A stretch of 64,000 nt of DNA from Floridanema evergladense (GTDB taxonomy: Bacteria; Cyanobacteriota; Cyanobacteriia; Cyanobacteriales; Aerosakkonemataceae): NCBI RefSeq assembly GCF_041929205.1, contig NZ_JBHFNT010000073.1; one strand, 5' to 3'. Of this stretch, positions 35,152 to 44,000 are shown piece by piece (the stretch's first letter is position 1; each line of letters begins with the position of its first letter). Below the pieces are notes generated by a model. That model was not told the origin of the DNA. It ran no database searches and saw only the letters and a list, made by a program, of their open reading frames with translations. The translations under genes and the position numbers were made by a program.

Positions 35152-36549
35152 TTAAACTGCTTTAGAAAAGCGTCCAATTTGCTGGTTTCTTAAGTATTTA
35201 TCAAAAGCTGAAGCAATGTTTCTAATCAATAATCTGCCGTTTGGTGTGACTAGAATTTTATTGTGCGAAATGTGAATTAATCCATCTGCTTCTAGCAATC
35301 GTAAATCGTAGCGTTCTTGAGCAAAATACTCTTCAAAATCCATGTCAAAGCTGAGATGATATTTCTCTTCAACATCATGTTTGTCAAGTTGGAATTGGCA
35401 CATTAATTCCATAATTATAGAGCGACGGATAATGTCATCTTTAGTTAGCCTAACACCCCGTTCAATAGGAAATTCTCGATTATTAATTGCTTGATAATAT
35501 CTTTTCAACCGCTTGTGATTTTGTACATAAACATCCTGCAACATACTAATAGAAGTCATGCCAAAACTTAACAAGTCGGATTCTGGTTTGGTAGTATATC
35601 CTTGGAAGTTTCGGTGCAGTTCTCCTTCTCGTTGCGCGATCGCTAATTCATCATTCGGTTTCGCAAAGTGATCCATGCCAATAAATACATATCCATTAGC
35701 GGTTAATTCTTCAATTGTCATTTGCAAAATGTTCAGTTTTTCTAAAGCTAATGGCAGGGAATCTTGGGGCAAGTTTTTCTGAATTGGTTTGATCCAAGGT
35801 ACATAAGCAAAATTGAAAACAGCTATGCGATCGGGATTCAGTTTCAGAGTTTTGGAAATGGTATTTTCAAAGGTTTTTAATGTTTGATATGGCAATCCAT
35901 AAATCAAATCAACATTGACACTTTCAAACCCTGCTTCTCGTATCCATTCCATTGTTTCAAACAACATTACTTCTGGTTGAATACGATTAACTGCTTCCTG
36001 CACTATTGGGTCAAAATCTTGAATTCCAAAACTAATCCGATTAAATCCTAAATCGCGCAAATGAAAGATATAATTTTTATCTAAAAACCGGGGATTAACT
36101 TCGATCGAAACTTCGGCTTCCGAAGCTAATTTAAAATTGTCATTAATCTTATTCCAAAGCTTCTCAACTTGTTGGGAAGACAAATAATTAGGCGTACCTC
36201 CACCCCAATGAAGTTGCTGAACTTGTCGATCGCGATCGACTAATTCCGCAATTCTTTCGATGTCATGCCCAATATAATCTAAATAAGGCTCTGCTACTTC
36301 TTTTCTTTGCGTAATCACCGTATTACAACCGCAAAAATAGCAGGGAGACTCACAAAAGGGAATATGACAATACAGCGACAAAGGAGTATTTTTGTAATTA
36401 CCAACTGCGATCGCTGCTTTAAAATCAATTTCCCGAAAATCTTCTTTTAATTCCGTTGCCGGGGGATAACTCGTATATCTAGGCACTGCGCGATCGTACT
36501 TTCTCAGCAAATTAAAGTCAAATTCCACAGTTTGCGACAGCAGTTTCAT
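35152..36549 (-). CDS. hemN: Oxygen-independent coproporphyrinogen III oxidase
   Basis: A 465-residue radical SAM enzyme that decarboxylates coproporphyrinogen III to protoporphyrinogen IX without O2. The cluster motif is CHIPFCESPCYFCGC (Cys66, 70, 73 plus the HemN-specific Cys75). GGGTPNYLS and the C-terminal HemN domain are present, and the length matches true HemN rather than the shorter HemW. It is first in a minus-strand pair with the BchE-receiver protein, and a near-palindromic candidate operator lies at 36624-36639. Low oxygen is the expected condition for its use. Confidence 0.95.
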   Translation of the reverse strand: MKLLSQTVEFDFNLLRKYDRAVPRYTSYPPATELKEDFREIDFKAAIAVGNYKNTPLSLYCHIPFCESPCYFCGCNTVITQRKEVAEPYLDYIGHDIERIAELVDRDRQVQQLHWGGGTPNYLSSQQVEKLWNKINDNFKLASEAEVSIEVNPRFLDKNYIFHLRDLGFNRISFGIQDFDPIVQEAVNRIQPEVMLFETMEWIREAGFESVNVDLIYGLPYQTLKTFENTISKTLKLNPDRIAVFNFAYVPWIKPIQKNLPQDSLPLALEKLNILQMTIEELTANGYVFIGMDHFAKPNDELAIAQREGELHRNFQGYTTKPESDLLSFGMTSISMLQDVYVQNHKRLKRYYQAINNREFPIERGVRLTKDDIIRRSIIMELMCQFQLDKHDVEEKYHLSFDMDFEEYFAQERYDLRLLEADGLIHISHNKILVTPNGRLLIRNIASAFDKYLRNQQIGRFSKAV

Positions 36550-36623
36550 ATTCTCCCCAAATCTCTAAAGATACAATTCTCACTACAATCTTTAATAACT
36601 TTATAGCTATGAATAAATTTACC

Positions 36624-36639
36624 AAGCAACTAGTTGCAA
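36624..36639. promoter_or_regulatory. Candidate operator (palindrome) upstream of hemN
   Basis: AAGCAACTAGTTGCAA, with a perfect 12-base core GCAACTAGTTGC, in the 151-base region between the divergent hemN and HEAT-protein starts, about 75 bases before the hemN ATG. Its size and TTGC/GCAA arms fit MarR-type operators, the class (ChlR) that activates low-oxygen tetrapyrrole genes in Synechocystis. No regulator gene is nearby, so the assignment is speculative. Confidence 0.35.
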
Positions 36640-36700
36640 AACTTAACATAGAATTTCCTAATCTAGTCATTATTACTTATAATGTATAATTTTCTTTAAT

Positions 36701-37267
36701 ATGAGTACGAATCACGATCGGCAGTACGCCAAGACACTCGCTGCTCAGTTGCGGGATCTTACGCATCCACCCGCTGAAATTTGGCTCAAATTGCGCGAAT
36801 ATGGCTCAGTGGGATGGGCAGAGGTCGATGCAGTATTCGATCGGCTCGATCCGGCATGGCAGTATGGGTTGATAGAGTTGTGGGGCGATCGCAGCGAGCC
36901 ACCGCTACCAGTAGAAGCGGCTAAACGATTGACGCAATTAGTGGAAGGAGAGGATATCACACTCGCTCATCCAGCTGCCGTTGCCTTAGCACGATTGGGA
37001 GAACCGCACACAACCATTGCGCTGCAACGTCTGATTGCCGATTTGGACAATCCCGTTGAAATGCGAGTTGATTCAGCTGCGATCGCCCTCCGCAACCTGG
37101 GAATGCCACTAGCTGCACCTGCGATACCTGCACTAGAGCGCGTAGTTATGCGCCCTCGCGTTCGTGGTGGACTGCTAAGTAGTTTAGTTTATCAACCGCG
37201 ATCGCCCAGTGAAACCGCAAAGCAAGTACTTAAGGAACTTCGGGAATACTTAAGCAAGAATGACTAA
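36701..37267 (+). CDS. HEAT-repeat protein
   Basis: A 188-residue alpha-helical protein with PBS-lyase-like HEAT repeats in its second half: HPAAVALARLGEPHTTIALQ, then MRVDSAAIALRNLGMPLAAP, then AIPALERVVMRPRVRGGLL. There is no catalytic site and no signal peptide. Such repeats are found in phycobilin lyases and in generic scaffolds; this one lacks the features needed to call it a lyase. Codon usage is visibly more GC-rich than its neighbours, hinting at horizontal acquisition or strong selection. The start lies just after a TATAAT-like sequence. Confidence 0.75.
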   Translation: MSTNHDRQYAKTLAAQLRDLTHPPAEIWLKLREYGSVGWAEVDAVFDRLDPAWQYGLIELWGDRSEPPLPVEAAKRLTQLVEGEDITLAHPAAVALARLGEPHTTIALQRLIADLDNPVEMRVDSAAIALRNLGMPLAAPAIPALERVVMRPRVRGGLLSSLVYQPRSPSETAKQVLKELREYLSKND

Positions 37268-37309
37268 AATCTCGAACAATTTCGGCAAATTGTTGACTCT
37301 CTCCAGTCT

Positions 37310-38158
37310 CTAATCCTCAGTCCCCAGACCCCTCTTTGGTCGAAAAATATGAGAATGTTCTGGGTGGTAAAGTTTCGATCGCCTCTCGCGCACTTTCCCC
37401 ACCGCACCCAACGCCGGACTAATCACATAAAGAGTAGTACGAATTAAATTTTCTTGCTGAGTTACTTCTGCCATTTGATGTAAAGGAACTACTAAAATCC
37501 TCTCATCAGGCCAACCTAAGCGAAAACAAATTGCTACTGGAGTATCAGCAGAATAATGTGCCATTAATTTAGTTTGTGCTGCTTCCACCATTCGCGCACT
37601 CAGATAAAGACACAAACTTGCTTGATGTGCTGCTAAAGAAGCTAACTCTTCCGCTTCTGGGACTGCGGAAGCATTCCCACTCATCCGAGTCAAAATAATA
37701 GTTTGAACTAATTCCGGTACAGTTAATTCAACATTGAGTTTAGCTGCCGCTAACTGAAAAGCGCTAATTCCCGGTATTATTTCAAAAGGAATATTTGCCT
37801 CTGCTAAACTTTCGATTTGTTCGTGTACAGCACCATAAAGGCAAGGATCTCCCGAATGCAGACGCACAACAGATTTACCATTTTGCACCCGTGAAATCAT
37901 CACAGGTAAAATATCTTCCAAAGTTTTGTTCGCCGTCGGGATAATTTCTGCATCAGGACGAACACCATGTAAAATTTGCTTTGGTACTAATGAATCAGCA
38001 AATAAGATTACATCAGCTTGCGCCAAAATTTTTTGTGCTTTCACAGTTAATAAATCTGGGTCGCCTGGGCCAGCACCGACAATGTAAACAGCTGGTGGTA
38101 AAGGTGTCGTTGCCTTTTCTGAACATATTTGAGGTTGAGAATTTTCTGATGAAATCAT
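37310..38158 (-). CDS. cobM: Precorrin-4 C11-methyltransferase
   Basis: A 282-residue SAM-dependent methyltransferase of the corrin pathway. The hallmark AVYIVGAGPGDPDLLTVKAQ appears after a 25-residue polar leader. Further family motifs are VVRLHSGDPCLYGAVHEQIE and IPFEIIPGISAFQLAAAKLN. It methylates C11 in cobalamin biosynthesis. Its product pathway, B12, is the cofactor of the BchE-type cyclase encoded 2.3 kb away, although the genes are not in one operon. Confidence 0.93.
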   Translation of the reverse strand: MISSENSQPQICSEKATTPLPPAVYIVGAGPGDPDLLTVKAQKILAQADVILFADSLVPKQILHGVRPDAEIIPTANKTLEDILPVMISRVQNGKSVVRLHSGDPCLYGAVHEQIESLAEANIPFEIIPGISAFQLAAAKLNVELTVPELVQTIILTRMSGNASAVPEAEELASLAAHQASLCLYLSARMVEAAQTKLMAHYSADTPVAICFRLGWPDERILVVPLHQMAEVTQQENLIRTTLYVISPALGAVGKVRERRSKLYHPEHSHIFRPKRGLGTED

Positions 38159-38271
38159 TCCGGATCTTAAGTATATCTAAGGAAATAGTAAGTGGTAGAT
38201 GCACCCTGGTTAAGCCTTAGAGAGATTTCTTTCTAAGGCTCTTTTTTAGATTTGTTGCCACTGAGTCGTCA

Positions 38272-39756
38272 TTAATTGCGATGCCAACGAGTACCTTCTG
38301 AGGTATCAATTAAAGTAATTCCCGCAGCTTTTAATTGGTCACGAATGCGATCGCTATCCCCAAAATTCTTCGCTTTTCGCGCCGCCTGTCGCTGTTGAAT
38401 TAAATCCTCAATTTCTGCATCACTCAAACCTTCAGTAGATTCATCTTCTTCTACCTCTGGTTTAGCTTCCAAACCTAAAACATTTGCCAAATTAACTAGA
38501 GTTTTCCATTGTGCTTCTAACTCATTTGACGAAGTTTTAGTTTTCCCCTCATGGACTAAGATATTACCTTCCTTACCCAATTCTTTCGCAATTTCAAACA
38601 AAACCGCTAAAGCAGCAGGAGAGTTAAAATCATCATCCATCGCCTCTTGAAAACGTTGTTCGTAAGGGTTGGGGTTTGAGGATGACAGGCAAGATGCCTG
38701 TCCTACGTTTTCCCAACCTAATTGTTTGCCGTATTCATAACCGAAAAGCAAACCTTCTTTTAGGGTATTCCAACTATTTTGGGCAGCTTGCATTGATTCA
38801 TCTGTAAAATCGATCGGTTTCCGGTAATTTGCTTGCATCACAAACAACCTCACTGCCATTGCTTCAGGTGCATTTGCCGCATCTAACAACTGGCGAATAG
38901 TCGTAAAATTGCCCAAAGATTTCGACATCTTTTCACCATCAACATTCACCATGCCATTGTGTAACCAATAATTCGCTAAACTCTTACCAGTTACAGCTTC
39001 CGACTGAGCAATTTCATTTTCATGATGGGGAAAAACCAAATCAGCACCACCCAGATGAATATCAATAGTTTCCCCCAAGCATTGACGCACCATCGCCGAA
39101 CATTCAATATGCCAACCCGGACGACCAGCACCCCAAGGCGACTCCCAAGCAGGTTCTCCCGGTTTCGCCGCTTTCCACAATGCAAAATCAAACGGGTGTT
39201 TTTTCTTCCCCGCTTCCGGGTCTTCTACCTCAACTCTACCACTCGCCCCCGCTTGCATATCTGCCAAATTGCGCCCGGAAAGTTTGCCATAATCAGAAAA
39301 ATTCCCCACAGTGTAATAGACATCGCCAGCAGCAGGGTAAGCAAAACCTTTGTGTTCCAGTTCGTGAATTAACCGCTTAATTCCATCTAAAGTATGAGTA
39401 GCACGAGGATATTCATCAGCTTTCATAATATTTAGCCGATCCATATCTTCAAAATAAGCTTGAATGTATTTTTCCGCTACGGCTTCCATTGAAGAGTTTT
39501 CTTGCCTTGCTCTATTGAGGATTTTATCGTCAATATCCGTAAAATTTTGGATGTAGCGAACTTGGTATCCTCGCCAAAGTAAATAGCGGCGCACCATATC
39601 CCAAACAATGTAGGAACGCGCATGACCCAAATGGCAATAGTCGTACACCGTCACGCCGCAACAATACATTTTTACCTTTCCCGGTTCCAAGGGTGTAAAG
39701 GTTTCTTTCCGACGAGTGAGGGTGTTGTAAAGCGTTAGGGTCATCACAAATTTCAA
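38272..39756 (-). CDS. cysS: Cysteinyl-tRNA synthetase with in-frame repeat insertion
   Basis: A class I synthetase of about 494 residues charging tRNA-Cys. The zinc/HIGH region is MYCCGVTVYDYCHLGHARSY, and the KMSKS loop is DGEKMSKSLGNF. The start could be Met1 or Met5 (39744). A short insertion (VGQASCLSSSNPNP) between the catalytic core and the C-terminal helical domain is encoded by a palindromic ACAGGCAAGATGCCTGT repeat at 38685-38701. This is a tolerated linker rather than part of the family sequence. It faces the COG0523 GTPase gene across a short divergent region. Confidence 0.96.
   Translation of the reverse strand: MKFVMTLTLYNTLTRRKETFTPLEPGKVKMYCCGVTVYDYCHLGHARSYIVWDMVRRYLLWRGYQVRYIQNFTDIDDKILNRARQENSSMEAVAEKYIQAYFEDMDRLNIMKADEYPRATHTLDGIKRLIHELEHKGFAYPAAGDVYYTVGNFSDYGKLSGRNLADMQAGASGRVEVEDPEAGKKKHPFDFALWKAAKPGEPAWESPWGAGRPGWHIECSAMVRQCLGETIDIHLGGADLVFPHHENEIAQSEAVTGKSLANYWLHNGMVNVDGEKMSKSLGNFTTIRQLLDAANAPEAMAVRLFVMQANYRKPIDFTDESMQAAQNSWNTLKEGLLFGYEYGKQLGWENVGQASCLSSSNPNPYEQRFQEAMDDDFNSPAALAVLFEIAKELGKEGNILVHEGKTKTSSNELEAQWKTLVNLANVLGLEAKPEVEEDESTEGLSDAEIEDLIQQRQAARKAKNFGDSDRIRDQLKAAGITLIDTSEGTRWHRN
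38685..38701. repeat. Hairpin repeat inside cysS
   Basis: ACAGGCA-AGA-TGCCTGT, a perfect inverted repeat of a type normally found between cyanobacterial genes. Here it is read in frame as the GQASCL segment of CysS. Confidence 0.75.
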
Positions 39757-39879
39757 GATTAAGGATAGATCGGCAATAATAGGGAAACAAGGTATGGGAT
39801 GCCAGCAAGCATCCTGATGTTAGTGCTTCGGCACTATTGTGTTACACTCCCATTTTCCGACGTTTTTGAAACTTTGGCT

Positions 39880-41007
39880 ATGCAAACAGCAGATTCTTCT
39901 GAACAAGCGATCGCAATGGATGCCCCCAAACAAGGTTTACCAGTCACAATTATTACTGGTTTTCTCGGTAGTGGCAAGACTACTCTCCTCAATCACATTT
40001 TAACTAATCAACAGGGTTTAAAAACAGCAGTTCTCGTCAATGAGTTTGGCGAGGTTGGCATTGATAATGAGTTAATTATCTCCACTGGTGATGACATGGT
40101 GGAGTTAAGTAACGGTTGTATTTGCTGCACGATTAATAATGATTTGGTTAATGCCGTTTACAAGGTTTTGGAACGGGGAGACAAGGTAGATTATTTAGTA
40201 GTAGAAACTACGGGATTGGCAGATCCTCTACCTGTAGCTTTGACCTTTTTAGGTACTGAATTGCGAGATTTTACTCGGTTGGATTCGATTATTACGGTCG
40301 TAGATGCAGCAAATTATAGTTTGGATTTGTTTAATTCCCAAGCTGCTTACAATCAAATTGCTTATGGCGATGTGATTTTATTAAATAAGGCTGATTTGGT
40401 GGATGAAGCAGATTTAGATCTGTTGGAAGTGAAGATTCGGGATATTAAAGAAGGCGCAAGAATTCTGCGAACTACAAAATCACAAGTACCACTTGCTTTA
40501 ATTCTCAGTGTGGGTTTATTTGAATCTGATAAATATTTTGAAACAGAGGATTCAAAGCACGAACACCATCATCATGACCACGATCATGACGATTCTAATT
40601 GCGATCACGAACACGGTCATTGCACCCACGATCATGACCACGATCATCACCATCATGAACACCATCATCATCATTCAGATCACTTAGAAAATGATGGTTT
40701 TACTTCGATTTCTTTTGCTAGTGATAAACCTTTGTCAATTAGAAAGTTTCAATTTTTCTTAGATAATCAATTGCCAGGTACGGTATTTCGTGCTAAGGGA
40801 ATTCTTTGGTTTGATGAAAGTCCGAGACGGCATATTTTCCATTTGTGCGGTAAGCGTTTCACGATGGATGATGAAGATTGGAAAGGTAATCCAAAAAATC
40901 AATTGGTGTTGATTGGTCAAAATTTAGACCATGAAACTTTGAAAGCACAATTGGAAAAATGTCTTTGTATTCCTACAACAAATCGCGGTAAAGGATTTGG
41001 GAAATAG
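39880..41007 (+). CDS. COG0523 (CobW/YeiR-like) GTPase, His-rich
   Basis: A GTPase of about 375 residues from the ATG at 39880; the frame extends to 39799 without family resemblance. Walker A is TGFLGSGKTTLLNHIL, the metal-binding GCxCC motif is NGCICCTINND, and the specificity loop is LLNKADLV. A histidine-rich stretch (nt 40557-40682) contains over 20 His in about 40 residues. These proteins are metal chaperones, most often for zinc, sometimes in low-zinc survival or cobalamin synthesis. The His-rich region argues for zinc or nickel handling; cobM nearby is not in the same operon. Confidence 0.88.
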   Translation: MQTADSSEQAIAMDAPKQGLPVTIITGFLGSGKTTLLNHILTNQQGLKTAVLVNEFGEVGIDNELIISTGDDMVELSNGCICCTINNDLVNAVYKVLERGDKVDYLVVETTGLADPLPVALTFLGTELRDFTRLDSIITVVDAANYSLDLFNSQAAYNQIAYGDVILLNKADLVDEADLDLLEVKIRDIKEGARILRTTKSQVPLALILSVGLFESDKYFETEDSKHEHHHHDHDHDDSNCDHEHGHCTHDHDHDHHHHEHHHHHSDHLENDGFTSISFASDKPLSIRKFQFFLDNQLPGTVFRAKGILWFDESPRRHIFHLCGKRFTMDDEDWKGNPKNQLVLIGQNLDHETLKAQLEKCLCIPTTNRGKGFGK

Positions 41008-41023
41008 TTGTTGCCAATTAATT

Positions 41024-41056
41024 AGATACCCGACTTCTTGAAGAAGTCGGGTATCT
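41024..41056. terminator. Perfect palindrome between convergent genes
   Basis: Arms AGATACCCGACTTCTT and AAGAAGTCGGGTATCT around one base, between the GTPase stop and the histidine kinase stop. It is the same family as 21668, with the compensating base changes that preserve pairing (GGATCT becomes GTATCT on both arms). A bidirectional terminator role is likely. Confidence 0.85.
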
Positions 41057-41065
41057 AGCGGGGAT

Positions 41066-44000
41066 CTAGCTTAAAATTTTGGATCGATCGCAAATTGGTA
41101 ACTCAATCCTAAACTCTGTTCCTTTTCTGGGTGTAGAAAAACATCGCAAACTACCCGGATGATTCTTGGTGACAATTTGATAGCTGATTGCTAATCCCAT
41201 TCCTGTACCTTTCCCTACAGGTTTTGTGGTAAAAAAGGGATTAAATATCTTTTCTTGAATTTCGGGACTCATCCCACAACCATTGTCGTGAATGGAGATA
41301 ACAAATTGATTTTCGGAAGTGATAGAAGTGGTAATGGTAATTTGACCCTGATAAGCTAATTTTTCTGTAGGTTCTAGACTTTCTCGATGTTGTTCGATCG
41401 CATCGATCGCATTAAGTAACAAATTCATAAATACCTGATTTAGTAAACCACCATAACATTCAACCAGAGGTAACTTTCCATAATTTTTAACAACCTGAAT
41501 TTCTGAATTGCTTGCTCGATCGTTCAACCGATTTTGTAAAATTGCTAAGGTACTCTCAAGATTTTCGTGAATGTCTATTTTTTTCAAATCCGCTTCATCC
41601 AAACGGGAAAATGTTCGGAGAGATTTAACAATATCTCTGATGCGCGTGGCTCCAGTTTTCATTGATAATAATAATTTAGAAAGGTCATTGTTTACATATT
41701 CAAAGTCGATATTTTTAATAAAATCAGAAATTGCTGCTGGCGGACTAGGATAATGTTCTTGATAAAGTTGAATTAGATTAACTAAGTCTGTAGCATAATC
41801 AGTAGCAAATTGAATATTGCTATAAATAAAACTCACAGGATTATTAATTTCATGGGCAATACCTGCTACTAATTGCCCTAAACTCGACATTTTTTCGGCT
41901 TGAATTAATTGCATTTGGGTAGCTTGTAATTGTTTGAGGGTGGCTTCTAATTCTTCAGTTTTTTGACGCAGTTTAATTTCAGATTGTCGCACTGCTTCTG
42001 CCTCTATTCGCTCGATTTCCGCACCTGCGCGAGTGGCAAAAATCTTCAAAATAGCTGCTTGCATTGTGAGTTCTTCCGCCATTGGTTTAGTGTCTAAAAC
42101 TGCTAACAATCCTAAGCGATCGCCATTACCATTAATTATTGGCAAACCTGCATAACTTTCAACTTGTAAAGTGACTAAATCATTATCTTCGGGAAACAGG
42201 GATTGAACGGAATTTGGATAAATGCACAGGGCATCTGGAGTTTTCACATTCTCACAGGGAGAACAGGCTAAATTGTAAGTAAAATTATCGCCAAAGTCGT
42301 CTCCCGCCCAAAATGCGAGAGTGTTAGCTACTAATTTTTCTGAGTCAACAAATACCGCGATAAAAGCATAACGAACTTCTAATACTTGGGCGAGATATTG
42401 AACGCAAGTTTGGAAGAAAGCTTCGCCTGTTTTGGCAGCGGTTCCTTCGACAATTAAACGGAGAGCTTGTTCTTGACGTTTGCGATCGCTAATATCAAAA
42501 TTAACCCCAATCATTTTTAGGGCATTCCCTTGAGCATCGCGTCGAACTAAACCGAATGCTTTAATAAAATGAACGCTACCATCGGGATGAACTACGCGAA
42601 ATTCTGGATCGTATTCTGCTTCCCCTAAAACAGCTTGACGAATTATGGTTTCGGTAATTTCTCGATCGTCAGGATGCAGCCCAGTTGCCCAAATATCATA
42701 AACTAATCTGGCATCAGACTCTTTGGTGACACCATATAACTCGTACATTCGATCGTCCCAATCCAAGGTATTTTGAATGATATCCCATTCCCAACAACCC
42801 ATTTTTCCAGATTTAAGTGCGAATGATAAACGTTCTGATACTTCCTTGAGTTCGACTTCAGCTTGTTTGCGCTCCGTGATATCATTTGCTATTCCTAAAA
42901 ATCCGGTAATTGTTCCTTCTCGATCGCGCAAAGGAGTCACAGAAAGTAACACGGGAAAACGAGAACCATCTTTATGAATATAAGACCATTCATGTTCGTC
43001 AGCTATTCCCAAACGTGCCTTAGCTACAAATACTTCAAATCCTGGCTCAATGGGTTGACCAAGTTCTATACTTAGTGCAGTTGCCCGTTGTTTAACTTCT
43101 TCTAAATCGTGAAGAATTGCTGGTGTAACCTTGTCTACTACTTCTGCTGATGAATATCCTAAAAGTCTTTCAGCAGCAGCATTAAAAGTCTTGATAATTC
43201 CATTGGGATCGGTGGAAATAATTGTGTAGTTAGCGCCGTCTAAAACTGCTTGTTGTAATTGAGTGATTTCGATTAATTTAGCTTCAGCTTGTTTGCGATC
43301 GGTAATTACTTCCGTGTACATTAGTAAGCCACCAATTTCGCCTTGACGATCGATCCAAGGGCGAATTTCCCAGCGCACCCAATCGCTGTTACCATCTGCG
43401 CGAAGCCAAAAGTCAGCATCATTTTTCTGACTAATTCCAGTTAAGCAACGAGCATGAATATCTTTCCACTTTTGCGGAACATCGGGAAAAATTTCGTAGT
43501 GCGATCGGCCAATAATTTCCGTATTTTCCAACCCGTATTGTTGATACCAAGCTTGATTAGCTAATAAGTAGCGCATCTGGCGATCGAACATCGCCACTGC
43601 TGCGGGTGTGACATCAACCAACGTGCGCCAAATCCCTTCACTCTCGCGGAGCATATTTTCTGCTTGTTTGCGATCGCGCAGCACAGCTTGCTGTTCGGTA
43701 ATATCCCGAATATAGCCATGCCAAAGAGTACTACCATCTGGTTCTCGCTCTGGTGTAGCATGACCGAGTAACCACAGTGTCCGTCCATCCGGCAAACAAA
43801 CTCGATATTCGCAATACCAAGGTGTGAGGTTTTCGGCTGATTTCAGAATAGATTGAGTGACGCGATCAAGATCTTCAGAATGAATCACCGTAAACACCTT
43901 CAAGCAATTATCCTGCACTTCTTCGGGACTAAAGCCATAAATCTCTCGCAATCCCTCACTAGCGTAGGGAAAATGGAAAGTCCCATCAGAACGCATCCGA

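Noticed and set aside
39799..39879. 27-residue N-terminal extension of the COG0523 GTPase
   Set aside because: It is hydrophobic and unlike the family, and lies in the divergent promoter region with cysS.
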